Source: Piliocolobus tephrosceles
Taxonomy: Eukaryota > Chordata > Mammalia > Primates > Cercopithecidae
NCBI RefSeq assembly: GCF_002776525.5
Contig: NC_045443.1
Span: 43,007,747-43,071,746 of the forward strand
DNA length: 64,000 nt
Direction: 5' to 3'
Shown here: piece after piece, positions 1 to 11,489 of the stretch
How the letters are laid out: every line of letters begins with the position of its first letter
Position numbering within the stretch: position 1 is the first letter of the stretch
The notes under the pieces: model-generated
Told to the model about the DNA's origin: nothing
Databases searched by the model: none
What the model saw: the letters and a program-made list of their open reading frames with translations, nothing else
Made by a program: the position numbers and the translations under genes

Positions 1-358
1 GAGAAGCACCACGCTAGACAACTTCCCAATTTAGTTCCTTTTAGAGTTATATTGCACTGCTGTATATTAACTATAATTTTTTATTTGGGGAAATTCACAC
101 CATACTATCTCCTTCGTTATCCTAAATATCTGAGAATTAAAAAAAATTAAGGTTGGAGTTAATTCAACGTGATAAAATGTCATCTGAAAGTTAACACAAT
201 ATTTTAAAAACCTAAGAGATGTTCAGATGTAATATACTATCCCTTTACGTAACTCAATGATTTATTTGTCCTATTTAATAGTCTAACCTATGCTATTTTC
301 ACATTTCCTCCTTTGGCATACTAATCTCATATATAATTTATAATTTATATTTTAAACT
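1..358. other. AT-rich DNA without recognised feature
   Basis: No open frame, repeat head or tail, splice-like exon or GC-rich block stands out. The stretch looks like ordinary intronic or intergenic DNA. Confidence 0.5.
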
Positions 359-499
359 GGGGTGTGTTGTGTATGCTTGTAATCCTAGCTACTTAGGAGA
401 CCGAGGTGGGAGGATCACTTGAGCCCAAGAAGTTCAAGACCAGCCTGGGCAACACAGCAAGACCCTGTTAAAAACACACACACACATACACACACACAA
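359..499 (+). mobile_element. Alu left-monomer fragment (FLAM/AluJ type)
   Basis: The sequence reads as a degraded Alu left arm, with recognisable 'gtaatcctagc' and 'agaccagcctgggcaacac' blocks and an ending like 'gaccctgt'. The A-tail has become an AC-rich microsatellite (about 474-499). There is no right arm, so it is either a free left monomer or a truncated AluJ. Confidence 0.75.
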
Positions 500-627
500 A
501 TCTATAATTAGTATTTTATAGTAAGCACTGTCTTCTCTATTTTAAGACCCATATAGTGAAATATACATGAGACATTGAGAAACCTCAATAAAGTTACAGA
601 CTGCCTTTGTTAGAAATCTGCTTTAAT

Positions 628-939
628 GGCCAGGTACAGTGGCTCACACCTGTAATCCCAGCACTTTGGGAGGCCAAGGCAGGAGGAGCGTCTGAGATTA
701 GGAGTTTGAGACCAGCCTGGCCAACATGGCAAAACCTTGTCTCTACTGAAAATACAAAAATTAGCCAGGCGTAGTGGCAGGCACCTATAATCCCAGCTAC
801 TTGGGAGGCCGAGACAGGAGAATTGCTTGAACCCAGGAGGCAGAGGTTACAGTGAATCGAGAATGTGTCACTGCACTCCAGCCTGGGCAACAGGCTGCAT
901 CTCAAAAGTGAGGCTTTTGAGGTTCCATCTCAAAAAGAA
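628..939 (+). mobile_element. Alu (AluS type) with target-site duplication
   Basis: A complete two-arm Alu begins at 'ggccaggtacagtggctc'. It is flanked by a 13-bp direct repeat (agaaatctgcttt at 612-624 and 940-952), which fixes both ends. The tail is unusual: the 'atctcaaaa' end motif occurs twice, separated by about 25 bases. Confidence 0.93.
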
Positions 940-954
940 AGAAATCTGCTTTCA

Positions 955-1933
955 AAACTGTTAAAGCATTCCAAAGTTTTAGAAGTTACGTGCTTTTTTC
1001 CTTAACATGTCCTGTATTAACTGTTTTTATACCTGAAAATGATTATGCCATGTTACTAATTTAGTCATTTAAAATGACAGGAACTTACCATTTTGCTAGA
1101 TAAAAGTCCTAAGTCTCAGTTCAACAACTTATAAACTTGCAACTTGTCCTGTTTATCTTTTCTATCTGCTTGGACTCAAGTTTTCAATCTAAGGATCCAC
1201 ACATATTTTTGAATAAAAGCTTTGCTTTGAATATCCCGTAACAGGAACACAGTAATACCACACAGAGTCATGGTCCTAGCCAGTAATTTGTGGTTAATAC
1301 ACCTAAGAGGTAAGACATGGGTAGGTAGGACTACCCTTCCGTGTAGTTACCTGAAAAGTTAGATACATCCCAATTTGGTGTTATTAACTATTTATGGCTC
1401 TATAATCATAAGTTATATTCTACCTATACTACTTATTAGTTCTACTAAGCTCTGTAAGTTAATTATCTATAAGTCAAATTGTATTTTCTTTTAATGGTTC
1501 TAAATTTACTAAATGGATGTTAATTCTAGATTTTCAGTAAACTTTTCTTTTCCGATTATTTTAATTTACAAATGTCAATCTTTAATGTTTCTTCCTAGGC
1601 TTTATCTTTCCAAGCTAAAATATCTTTTTAGTCTGTTACTCCAATATAATGATCTAACATACTTCTATCTTCCAGTTGCTCTTTTCCGTTTCATAACATA
1701 TTGTTTCTGCTAGATACTGAAAGTGATACTCCAAATATGTTCATATAATAATTAGGGAAGAATGGTCTAAGTTTTAAATTTTATTTATCATATAAGAAGG
1801 TATTAAAGTTTGGAATTTGAAATTTTTTAAAAAAGCACTGAAACAAATCAGTTTTTAGGAACTCAAAACTCATTTTCACACAGTAGTATACATGGAAATG
1901 AGAGTCCTAGTCCAGCCACTACACTGCATTCAG
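955..1933. other. AT-rich DNA, no recognised feature
   Basis: The stretch is AT-rich with only short chance open frames. No repeat family or exon was recognised. Confidence 0.45.
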
Positions 1934-1946
1934 ATAATGGTAGTGA

Positions 1947-2246
1947 GGCAGGGCACAGCAGCTCACACCTGTAATCCCAGCACTTTGGGAGGCTGAGGCA
2001 GGTGGATCACTTGAAGTCAGGAGTTCGAGACTCGCCTGACCAACATGGTGAAACCCCGTCTCTACTAAAAATACAAAAAATTAGCCAGGTGTAGTGTAAT
2101 CCCAACTACAGGCTGAGGCAGAAGAATCACTTGAACCCGGGAGGTGGACACTGCAGTGAGCCAAGATCGCGCCACTGCACTCCAGCCTGGGTGACACAGC
2201 GAGACTCCATTTCAAAGAAACAACCCCCTGCAAAAAAAAAAAACAA
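1947..2246 (+). mobile_element. Alu (AluS type) with deletion in the right arm
   Basis: Both arms are present, but about 25 bases are missing where the right-arm promoter-like head should be. Flanking direct repeats ataatggtagtg (1934-1945) and ataatagtagtg (2247-2258) differ at one base and mark the insertion. Confidence 0.93.
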
Positions 2247-2279
2247 ATAATAGTAGTGTATTAACACATTTCAGTTCTC

Positions 2280-2462
2280 TAGAATAGTGCTGCCCAACAG
2301 GGAATCCTTCTATCAAGCACTTCAACTGTGTATGGTGCATGTGAGAAACTAAATTTTAAATTTTTGTGAAGTTTTATTAATTTAAATAGCCAATGTGCTA
2401 CCGTACAGCTATATAAAAATATATTTAATAGCTGCACTGCTACTGTAGAGCACAGCTGTTAA
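2280..2462 (+). mobile_element. hAT-Charlie-type nonautonomous element (diverged)
   Basis: The start 'gtgctgcccaacag' and the later 'aaattttaaatttttgtgaag' and 'taatttaaatagccaatgtg' blocks resemble the mammalian short hAT family whose termini read 'gtgctgtccaatag'. A terminal-repeat-like 'gagcacagctg' closes it. The family name is left open. Confidence 0.45.
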
Positions 2463-2464
2463 AA

Positions 2465-3010
2465 ACCTGTTTTAAGTTATATTTGGGATGCTAAGAATGT
2501 ACATTCCATTTGAACAGCTGCTGGGCACCTCTAGCCTCAGGGAATCAGAAGTAGTCAGGGGTTCCTAATAATGTAAACTATTCTTTAGCCTAGTCTGGTT
2601 TGGTTTCAAATTACTACCCTTCTTTCCTTCTTTCTTCTTCCAAAGTGTGTTTCTTTCTGCTATTACAAAACAAAGCTCCTTTCCCTTCCAGTTCACTTCA
2701 AAACTCCCTCTCCCTGCTTGCTGTTCTTCAAGTCAGCCCATGGTACCTAAAGATATCTACATCCTGGTTAATACCACAAACTTGAGAGTCCAACAGGTTT
2801 AGATTCAAATCCTAACTCTACCATCATTCAATAAATGGCTGTTATCAAGATCATTATTATTCTTATTGTCAGAAACAACAGAGAAATAGGAAATAGTAAT
2901 AAAACTGTTGCTTGCCGCTTTCTTTGTTTTCCCTAAAGCAAATGCAAGGACTGAAAAAAGATAAATCAACATTACTAAATAACAACTAAATTGATCAGGT
3001 CTCCTACTAG
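2465..3010. other. No clear gene; possible MIR trace at about 2780-2830
   Basis: A stretch near 2784-2828 ('tttagattcaaatcctaa') faintly resembles the MIR core. The rest is C/T-rich and shows no recognised feature. Confidence 0.3.
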
Positions 3011-3011
3011 A

Positions 3012-3052
3012 GTGTATATGTGTGTATGTGTGTATGTGTGTGCGCATGCGTG
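3012..3052. repeat. TG-rich microsatellite
   Basis: An imperfect (TG)n tract with interspersed 'tatg' and 'cgca' units lies directly against the poly(T) side of the next Alu. Alternating purine-pyrimidine of this kind can adopt Z-DNA. Confidence 0.85.
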
Positions 3053-3641
3053 TTTTAAGAGAAACAGTCTTGCTCTGTCATCCAGGCTGGAGCGTGGTGG
3101 CATGATTACAGCTCACTGCAGCCTTGAACTCCTGGGCTCAAACAATCCTCCTGCCTCAGCCTCCTAAGTAGCTAGGACTGCAGGTGCACACCACCACATT
3201 CAACTTTTTTTTTTGTTTTGTTTTTAAGACAGAGTCTCACTTTGTCACCCAGGCTGGAGTGCAGTGGCGCATCTCAGCTCACTGCAACCTCCGCCTCCCG
3301 AGTTCAAGCAATTCTGTGCCTCAGCCTCCTGATTAGCTGGGATTACAGGTGCCCGCCACCATGCCTGGCTAACTTTTGTGTTTTTAGTAGAGATGGAGTT
3401 TCTCCATCTTGGCCAGGCTGGTCTTGAACTCCTGACCTCATGATCCACCCGCCTTGGCCTCCCAAAGTGCCGGGATTACAGGCGTGAGCCACTGTGCCCG
3501 GCCTCAACTAATTTTTTTATTTGTAGAGATGGAGTCTCACTCTGTTGCCCAGGCTGGTCTCAAACTCCTGACCTCAAGCAATCTTCCCACCTTGGTCTCC
3601 TAAAATGCTGGGATTACAAGTATGTGCCACTGTGCCCAGCC
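3053..3641 (-). mobile_element. AluJ split by a younger Alu
   Basis: Antisense AluJ pieces occupy about 3053-3205 and 3504-3641. The first piece stops in the mid-element linker ('cacattcaact') and the second resumes with the same linker ('tcaactaattttttt'). A younger Alu lies between, so this is a nested insertion with the outer element clearly older. Confidence 0.88.
3206..3503 (-). mobile_element. AluS inserted inside an AluJ
   Basis: A complete antisense Alu runs from its poly(T) to 'gtgcccggcc'. The short flanking repeat tcaact (3200-3205 and 3504-3509) is the duplicated target within the host AluJ. Confidence 0.92.
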
Positions 3642-3644
3642 TCC

Positions 3645-4649
3645 TAGTGATATTTTGTCAAAAGGGTAGAATCAGATTCTTTGGTTACAAACAAAGAAGA
3701 GGGATACAAATGGCCATGAGGAAATATCACACTATTACCAACCCTACTTCCAAGCGCAATCTTGCCATGACAGACCCTACTATGGAAGAGCACTGATATG
3801 ATAAATGAGAGACAGAGTTGAATAAAAGGGCAAGTAGGAGCAGTCTCTATGTTGGGCACACTTATGCCAAGGGCATACTAGTCCCCAGAATTACTTTCTA
3901 GTGCAGTTTCTAAAAAGATTATCAGTGATCTGACTGCTTGTTAGCAGTTGATCAACAAAAGCAATTTCTAAGAATCTTTCATATTCACTTCCACCACTGT
4001 GGACCTATATTAAGAAAAGGACCAAGCACCATTCACTGAAGAACAAATTATCCTATTATCTTGTGGCTTACCAGATAAATGGAAAATTAAAATCAAAAGC
4101 TGAAGTCATCCACATTTACAGGTTTTTTAATAAAATCAGTTTCCTATATCAATCTAGGAAGTAAGGATATGTTTCAGAACGTCTTTAAAATTCCTATGCA
4201 GTGTTTTCAACAGGAAGTGAGTGCCAAAATAATCCATAATGATGCATGTCACCTCATACTATGCTCTACAATGGTCAAAAACCTAATTATTGAAACAAAT
4301 CATGTTTTAAAGAGTAAAATGAATAAAGAAAACATTCCCAAAGTGAAAGGCAAGCCAGAAATGCTCAGCCAGACAATGAAGACTGAACTGAAAATAGGAC
4401 AAGTTTTTCAAAGCTAATATATTTATGTAGAAAGTTCATCAAAAGTGTTCTAAAAAAAGAAATTAATTTTCCTGCTTCCTACTTCATTTAATGTAGCATC
4501 ATCTCTTTAACAGAAATTGTACTGTGGCATGCAGCAGGGTCACATATATGCTGAAAAAAATTATTGAATATAATTCCCAAACTGTATTTAATATGAATAT
4601 GAGGTGATTAAAGTTGGCATTACATTCTAAAATAGATCAAAAGTGAGAT
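3645..4649. other. Non-repetitive stretch with one unexplained open frame (4169-4417, +)
   Basis: Mostly AT-rich and apparently unique. An 82-codon plus-strand frame at 4169-4417 is Lys-, Met- and Val-rich with no recognised domain. It is preceded about 10 bp upstream by a pyrimidine-poor 'ctag', so exon status is unsupported. I do not recognise the protein, and chance is likely at this length. Confidence 0.3.
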
Positions 4650-4929
4650 CAGGGAGTTTCAGTTCCAGGTAAGATGGAATAAACACATCCCACCTTGTTA
4701 ATCTCACTGAATGAAACTACAAAATACTGACAGAATGAATGGAGCAGTTATCTGAAGACTCAGAAGTAAATAATAGCATTTGGACTACAGAAGACACCAG
4801 AATCTAATGCATCATCAAACTGTCAGTAAGTTTATCACCTTTTCCCCATCCAGAATCCCCTGGCCTGGGATTAATAAAGCCTGGAACCTAGAAAGTAGGC
4901 ATTGGTAACGACAGAGACCAAGATCTAAG

Positions 4930-5093
4930 AGAATCTCTCTAAATATAAAGCGAGGTGGGTAAGGGGGAGGGGAGTTGGCGGGGAAGGAGTGTCTCCTAAT
5001 GTTCAGAAAGAGAGGGGGAAACTGTTCCTTTTTTTTTTCTTTCTCTATTCCCCATTCGCTCCTTTTTTTTTTTTTCCTTTCTCTGTTCCCCAT
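4930..5093. repeat. Polypurine/polypyrimidine-rich tract
   Basis: A purine-rich stretch ('gggtaagggggaggggag') is followed by T- and C-rich runs (about 5028-5090). This is low-complexity sequence inside the L1M 5' region; the minus-strand open frame across it is Lys/Glu/Arg-rich because of this bias. Confidence 0.7.
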
Positions 5094-5650
5094 TCCTCAT
5101 GTCCCTATTCCCAAATGATCTGGTGGTGGTAGTGGGTACAACAGTGGCAGCAGCAGGAACCTAAAACTCTTAAGAAAGAGAGGAACCATTCTCACCAAAT
5201 AAACTCTGGGCCAATCTTGTTGACTTCTCTCTGTCTTCCTGATACTTGGATCCAGACACAGTTGTGGGAAATGGAGTAAATGAAAACCAATTTTCTGGCC
5301 AAAAGACAGAAAAGAGTGTCCCAGGGATCTAGAAAATACCATGGATATGACAGGAAAGAACTCAAGAAAGTAACAGCTGTTTCTGAACTCCTAACTCACC
5401 CAAGCTGAACATATGTGGATTTAAACCCAAGCAGCATACCACAGACTCTGAAATCTGAAATATAAGATAAACCTCCACACATATCACAGACTGGCTACTG
5501 GGTAATATATACTGAAAAAGTATAAATAGTAATGTAAAGTTTTGAAAACAGAACTGAAGTTAAAAAAAATACAACCTACAGAAAGCCGGTTGGAACTTGT
5601 GACCAACCTGAACCCAGCTGGATCAACTGCCTGTAAAAATAAAAATATTA

Positions 5651-5944
5651 GCTCGGCACAGTGACTCAAGCATGTAATCCCAGCACTTTAAGAGGCCAAG
5701 ATGGGAGGATTGCTTAAAGCTAGTAGTTTGAGACCAGTCTGGGCAACAAAGGGAGATCCTCTCTCTACAAAAAATAAAAAATAAAGTAGCCAAACATAGT
5801 GGTGTGTGATTGTAGTGCCAGCTAATCAGGTGACTGGGGCAGGAGGATCCCTTGAGTCCAGGAGTTGAAGGATGCAGTAAGGTACAATCATGCCATGCAC
5901 TTTAGCCTGGATGCAACAGCAAAACCCTCTTAAAAAAAAAAAAA
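5651..5944 (+). mobile_element. AluJ
   Basis: A diverged two-arm Alu begins 'gctcggcacagtgactc', has a middle A-rich linker and ends in poly(A). The heavy substitution load, including the lost CpGs, suits the AluJ age class. Confidence 0.85.
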
Positions 5945-7125
5945 TCCAAAAAACTAAAACAAAAACATCAACATTTTCCATAGCATTTAAACAAAAGACA
6001 AAGTTTTGTAACATAATGTTCCAAATGTACAGAACACAATCCAAAATTACTTGGCATAGAGAGAGCTGGGAAAAATAACACTCTCATGGGAAAAGACAAT
6101 TAAAAGAAAACACCAAGATGACACAGCTGGGTGAATTTTCTAAAACGAATTATCTAACAATAGACAAAGATGTAAAGCCAGTATGTATATTCCAACAAGT
6201 ACAAGTAAATACTTTTGAAACAAATGGAAAGCCAAAAGATCACAGCAAACAAATAGAAGATATAAAGAACAACCGAATGGAAACTAAAAAAAAGTGAAAA
6301 CGGAAATAAAAATACATTGGATAGACTCAACAGTAGAACGGAAATAAGAGTAAAGAGTCAGTGAACTTGAAGATAAACCAACAGAAATTATCCAATCTAA
6401 AAAACAAAGAGAAAAATATTGAAAAAAAAAAAATTAAAGGCTCAGGGACCTGTGAGGCAGTACCAAAAACCCGACATTCCCATCAAGAATGCAAGGAAAG
6501 GAAAATCACTGAAGAAAAGAAGAAAAAAGTAGACAGAAGAAGAAAAAAGAAAAAAGAAGAAGAAGAAATAATGGCTGGAAACTTTCTGAAATTTGGTGAA
6601 AGGCATAAACTGCTACATTTAAGAAGTTCTCACAAATCTCAGAATAATCCCAATGAAATCCATGCCTGGACACACATCAGAGTCAAAGTGCTGAAAATTA
6701 CAAAGGAAAACCTTGAAAGCAACCAGAAAAAAAATGATGCATTACTTATGAGGGGGAGGGAGTTTAATGATTTGAAACACTGGTGATTTCTCATCAGAAA
6801 CCATGCAAGTCAGAAGAAAGAGGAACAACATCCTTCAAATGCTAAAATGGACTGTAAACTTAAAATCCTTTATCTAGTGAAAATATCCTTCAGGAATGAA
6901 TGTGAAACAAAAGCTATTCAAAGTAGAAGAAAATTGATGAGAATTATTTTCCAGCTCTAAAAAACTCTTAAATGAAGTTGTGTCAGAAGAAAAACAATGT
7001 TAGGAATGATGGAAGATCAACAGAAACAGTAAATGCCTGAGTTAACTATTCTCATCTTGAATTCTTTAAAATATGTTTGGCATTAAAGCAAATATTTATA
7101 ACACTTTCTGATAAGATTTCCAATA

Positions 7126-9185
7126 CAGGCATACCTCAAAGATATCATGGGTCTAGGTCCAGACCAGAGTAATAAAACATACTGCAATAAAGTCACACAA
7201 AATTTTTGGTTTCCCAGTATATATAAAGGTTTATATTATACTGTAGTCTATTCAGTGTGCAACATTATGTCTAAAAACTGTACATACTTGATTTAAAAAT
7301 AACTTATTGCTAAAAATGCTAACAATCATCTAAGCAAGCCTTCAGCATGGTGGAGGGTCTTGCTTTGATATTGATGGTTGCTAACTAATCACAGGATGGT
7401 AGTTGCTGAAGGGCAGGGTGGCTGTGGCAATTTCTTAAAATAAGGTAACATTCAAATATGCCACACTGACAGACTCTTCCTTTCACAGAAAAATTATCTG
7501 TGTATGAGATGCTATTTGACAGCATTTTACCCACAGCAGAATGTCTTTCAAAATTGGGGTCAATCCTCTCAAACTCTGCCACTGTGTTCTCAACTATTTT
7601 AACAATGTTCACAATATCTTCAGCAAGAGCACATTCCATCTCAAGAAACCACTTTCTTTGTTCATCCCCAAGAAACAACTCTTCATTCAAGATTTAATCA
7701 TAAAATTGCAGCAATACAGTCATGTCTTCAGGCTCCACTTCTAATTCTAAAATAGTTCTCTTGCTGTTTACACCACACCTGTAATAGTTCCTTCACACAA
7801 GTTTTGAATCCTTAAGTCATCCATGAGGGTTGGAATCAACTTCTTCACAATCCTGTTCATATTTTAATCTCCTTCCATGAATTACGAATGTTCTTCATGG
7901 CATCTAGAATAGTGAATCCTTTCCATTACTTTGCCCATATCCATCCAAGAAATCACTGTCTAAAGCAGCTGTAGCCTTATGGAATGTATTTCTAACAGAA
8001 GAAGACTTAACAGTCAAAATTACTTCTTGATCATTGGGTTGAAGAATGGATGTTGTGTTAGCAGGCATGAAAACAACATTTATCTCTAAATATTTCCATC
8101 AGAGCTCTTGGATGGCTAGGTGTCAATGAATAAGTACTATGTGGAAAGGAATCCTTTTATCTGAGCATTTGGTCTCAACAGTGAGCTCAAAATATTCAGT
8201 AAACCATGCTGTAAAAGGATGGGCTATCATCCAAGCTTTGTTGTTCCATTTATAGAGCACAGAGTAGATTCAGCATAATTCTTAAGAGTCCTGGAATTTT
8301 CAGAACGGTCAATGAATATAGGTTTATAAATTTATAATCACCAGCTGCATTAGCTCCTAACAAGACAGTCAGCCTGTCCTTGGAAGCTTTGAAGCCAAAC
8401 ACTGACTTCTCCTCTCTACCTATGAGTCCTAGATGGCGTCTTCTTTCAATAGAAGGTTGGTTCATCTGCATTAAAAATCTTTTGTTTAGTATAGCCACTT
8501 TCATAAATGATGTTAGCTAGGTCTTCTGGATAACCTGATGCAGGTTCGGCATCAGCACTTGCTGCTTTACCTTGCACTTTTATGTTATGGAGATGGCTTC
8601 TTTCCTTAAACTTCATGAACCAACCTCTGCTAGCTTCAAACTTTTCTTCTGCAGCTTCCTTATCCCTCTCAGATTTCATAGGCTTGAATAGTGTCAGAGC
8701 CTCGCTCTGGATTAGGCTTTGAGTTAATAAAATGTTATGACTGATTTGACCTTCTACCCAGATCAGTCAAACTTTCTTCATATCAGTGATAAGGCTGTTT
8801 TGATCTAATTTCAATATTGTAGAGAAATGGGAAGGTCCAAAGAGAAGGGGAGACACAAGGGAACAGCTGGTCAGTGGAGCAGTCAGAACAAAGGCAAACA
8901 TAAATTACCTGTCTTATATGGGCGCTCTTCGTGGTGCCTCAAAATAATTACAATAGTAACATCAAAGATCACTGATCACAGATCACAACAGATTTAATAA
9001 AAACAAAAATATCTGAAATACTGTGAGAATTACCAAACTGTGAAAGAAACATGAAATAAACACAAGTTGTTGGAAAAACGGCGGCAAACCTGCTTGATGC
9101 AGAATTGCCACAATCTTTAATTTGCAAAATATGCAGTATCTACAAAACAAAATAAACTGAACTGCAATAAAAAGAGGTATGCCTA
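7126..9185 (-). mobile_element. Tigger1-like TcMar DNA transposon
   Basis: The ends are the Tigger inverted repeats: 'caggcatacctc' at 7126 and 'gaggtatgcct' ending about 9184. The element sits between TA dinucleotides, as expected for Tc1/mariner target duplication. At about 2.06 kb it is shorter than the roughly 2.4-kb autonomous Tigger1 and has lost internal sequence. It interrupts the L1M/HAL1 copy, so it moved after that LINE. The transposase reads on the minus strand and is decayed. Confidence 0.93.
7385..8760 (-). pseudogene. Tigger transposase pseudogene
   Basis: Minus-strand fragments in order at 8446-8679, 8250-8504 and 7385-7690 belong to the pogo/Tigger transposase family, which cuts and pastes its own element. 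The first holds the region just before the catalytic core with 'GWFMKFKERSHLHN' and then 'FNADEPTFY', where the Asp lies at the expected first catalytic position. The second contains 'FGFKASKDRLTVLLGANAAG'. The third matches the C-terminal tail. They lie in different frames with stops between, so no functional enzyme is encoded. Confidence 0.88.
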
Positions 9186-9399
9186 TATATGTACATTTAA
9201 CACAAGACAACTGCAACATAAAGGAGGGAACATAAAGGGACATACATGGTGGTAAGACCTCTATTTCACTTCAAGTGGTAAAATATCAATTCTAAGTAGA
9301 CTAAAATTTAAGTATGTATAATTCTTAGAGCTACCCCTAAAAACATTAGTCAATGTCTTGTGTCACTCTACCTTCATCTCAAGAAGGGTGAGTAAAATA

Positions 9400-9638
9400 C
9401 AGTAAGATATTTTGAGAGAGCCCGCATTCACATAACTTTTATTGTAGTATATTGTTATAATTGTTCTATTATTCCTTAATGTTGTTAATCTTTCCTGCAC
9501 CTAATGTATAAGTTAAACTTTATCATGAGTATGTACATATAGGAAAAAACATGATATACATAGAGTTTGGTACTATCTGCAGTTTCAGGCATCTACCTGA
9601 AATAGCTCCCACATGGAAAAGGGGGTAACTACTATACC
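9400..9638. mobile_element. Small Tigger-type nonautonomous element (fragment)
   Basis: Blocks such as 'atattttgagagagcc', 'gtatattgttataattgttc' and 'gtttcaggcatctacc' recall the short Tigger-derived MITEs that end in '...gggggactactgta'. Here the end reads 'gggggtaactactata'. The subfamily is not assigned. Confidence 0.5.
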
Positions 9639-10699
9639 CAGTTCCCTTCAAATCAGTCCAGGTTGGCCAGTTAAAATGGAATACTAAAAAAATGTTTACA
9701 TAACCCAAAGAAGGAGCTTACAGAGGAACAAAAACAGAGGGAACAAACAGAAAATAGACCTGAACCCAAACATACCCATATTTAAATTATATGAGATGCA
9801 GCAAAAGCACTAGAGTATTAAATTTCTTCTATCAGAAAAGGTCTCAAATCAGTAATTTAAACTTGCATCTTAAACTAAAAAAGGAGCAAACTATATACAA
9901 AACTGGCAGAAGGAAAGAAAATAAAGGAACAGAAATCAATGAAATCAAAAACAGAAAAACAGATAAAAATCAACAAAACCAAAAGCTCATTCTTTGTAAA
10001 GATCAATAAAATTTAAACCTCTTGCCAGACTGATGATGTAGATAGCCTGAATAGCCTTAGGACTATTTGAAGAAATTGAATTTGTAGTTAAAAGCCTTCC
10101 AAAAAAGAAACCTCTAGACCCCCGTAATTTCCCTGGTGAATTCTAACAAATATTTAAAGAAGAAATAACACCAAATCAACACAATCTCTTCCAGAAAATG
10201 GAAGATGAGCACTTCCCAAATCATTTTATGAATCCAGCATTATCCTCATACAAAAAAAAAAAGTACATGAAAAGAACAAATTTATATTCTGCTCCTCATC
10301 AAAATAAAAACTATGGTACATTCAATCATATAATGAAATACTGCTCAGCAATAAAAAGGAACGAACTAGCATTTCATTCAACAAATTGGACGCATCTTAA
10401 AGGCATTCTATTTTGTGAAAGAAGCCAGTCTCAAAAGGCAAAATATTCTAGAATTGCATTTACATGCAAAACTATAGTGATAGAGAACTTGTCAGCAGTT
10501 ACCTGGGTTAAGGGAATGTATGACTACAGAGATAGAACAATACAGTTTTTTTGTGGGGGGGGGGGGGGTGATAGAACCATTGCAAATCTTGACTGTAGTG
10601 GTAATACAGATCTATACATGTATTAAAACTCACAGAACCATATACCTCAGAAAGCTCAATTTTACTGTATATAATAAAAGTTCAATTTTCTTAACAAGA

Positions 10700-11177
10700 C
10701 TAACATGAGAGCAATTTTTTGAAAATATTACGAACTAAAATATAAATTGTTAACATTTTCAAGAAAGGCACTTTTTCATTGTCAACTTCATACTTTCAGT
10801 TGTTCCAATTCTTATAACTACTGTCAACACAGAAGCCACCCAAATCATACCGCCACAAGATGAGCTTGGGAGGGGGTGTTTGAATGTTTTATCTCTGCTT
10901 TCTCCATTTCTACAGCACTGACAGGTCTGAGAGACAACAGATATCCATAACCTGTCGAGATACAGAGATTAAAAACAACAGGCTCAATGTAACAACTCCA
11001 CTAAATTCTAAGGCAGAGGTGCAGAAACAGATCAGTTCCAAAATCCTAAAGATAGCATGGGTGATCACCGAAGGAAGACATCTACTATGACTCCCAGTTA
11101 GGTTACACTCTTATGTGACAGTCATCCACTCTATGGGAAGAATGTATTTACAATGTAGTACTTTATTTAAGAAAATA
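10700..11177. other. Non-repetitive stretch with acceptor-like site and short open frame
   Basis: At about 10895-10916 a pyrimidine-rich run ends in 'tttctacag'. It is followed by a plus-strand open reading of about 57 codons to a stop at 11088-11090. No family was recognised. No matching donor or conserved context was seen, so this is noted only as a weak exon candidate. Confidence 0.3.
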
Positions 11178-11484
11178 GGCCAGGCGCGGTGGCTCAAGCC
11201 TGTAATCCCAGCACTTTGGGAGGCCGAGACGGGCGGATCACGAGGTCAGGAGATCGAGACCATCCTGGCTAACACGGTGAAACCCCGTCTCTACTAAAAA
11301 ATACAAAAAACTAGCCGGGCGAGGTGGCGGGCGCCTGTAGTCCCAGCTAGCTACCGGGGAGGCTGAGGCAGGAGAATGGCGTGAACCCGGGAGGCGGAGC
11401 TTGCAGTGAGCTGAGATCCGGCCACAGCACTCCAGCCTGGGTGACAGAGCAAGACTCCATCTCAAAAAAAAAAGAAAAGAAAAA
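11178..11484 (+). mobile_element. Cercopithecid AluY (AluYR type)
   Basis: This is a nearly intact, CpG-rich young Alu. It reads 'ggctcaagcctgtaatccc', 'gacgggcggatcacgagg' and 'gagatccggccac' in the right arm, changes I associate with macaque/baboon AluYR rather than human AluY. A 4-base 'gcta' duplication sits in the right-arm head. It is the best single clue to the source organism. Confidence 0.93.
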
Positions 11485-11489
11485 CGAGT

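Larger units (their letters stand above)
4650..10690 (+). mobile_element. Old L1M/HAL1-type LINE, multiply interrupted
   Basis: Plus-strand blocks match the ancient L1M/HAL1 layout in order. A probable 5' region covers about 4650-5650. An ORF1-like region covers about 5945-7125, with the typical 'gaaaccatgcaa' and 'aaaatatccttcaggaatga' motifs. An intergenic tail lies at 9188-9390, an ORF2 remnant at about 9715-10255 and an L1M 3' UTR at about 10300-10690 with a run of 14 G at 10555-10568. AluJ (5651-5944), Tigger1 (7126-9185) and a small Tigger-type element (about 9400-9638) were inserted later. Every frame is broken. The 5' boundary is uncertain. Confidence 0.72.

Noticed and set aside
593..905. 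Minus-strand 103-codon frame resembling a protein with 'LLPRLECS...CNLCLLGSSNSP'
   Set aside because: It is the translation of an antisense Alu. The same kind of frame recurs at many Alus here (for example 17028-17375, 21274-20993, 55622-55915) and is not a gene.
6361..6786. 141-codon Lys-rich frame as a host gene
   Set aside because: It lies in the ORF1-like region of the old L1M/HAL1 copy and is a remnant of that frame.
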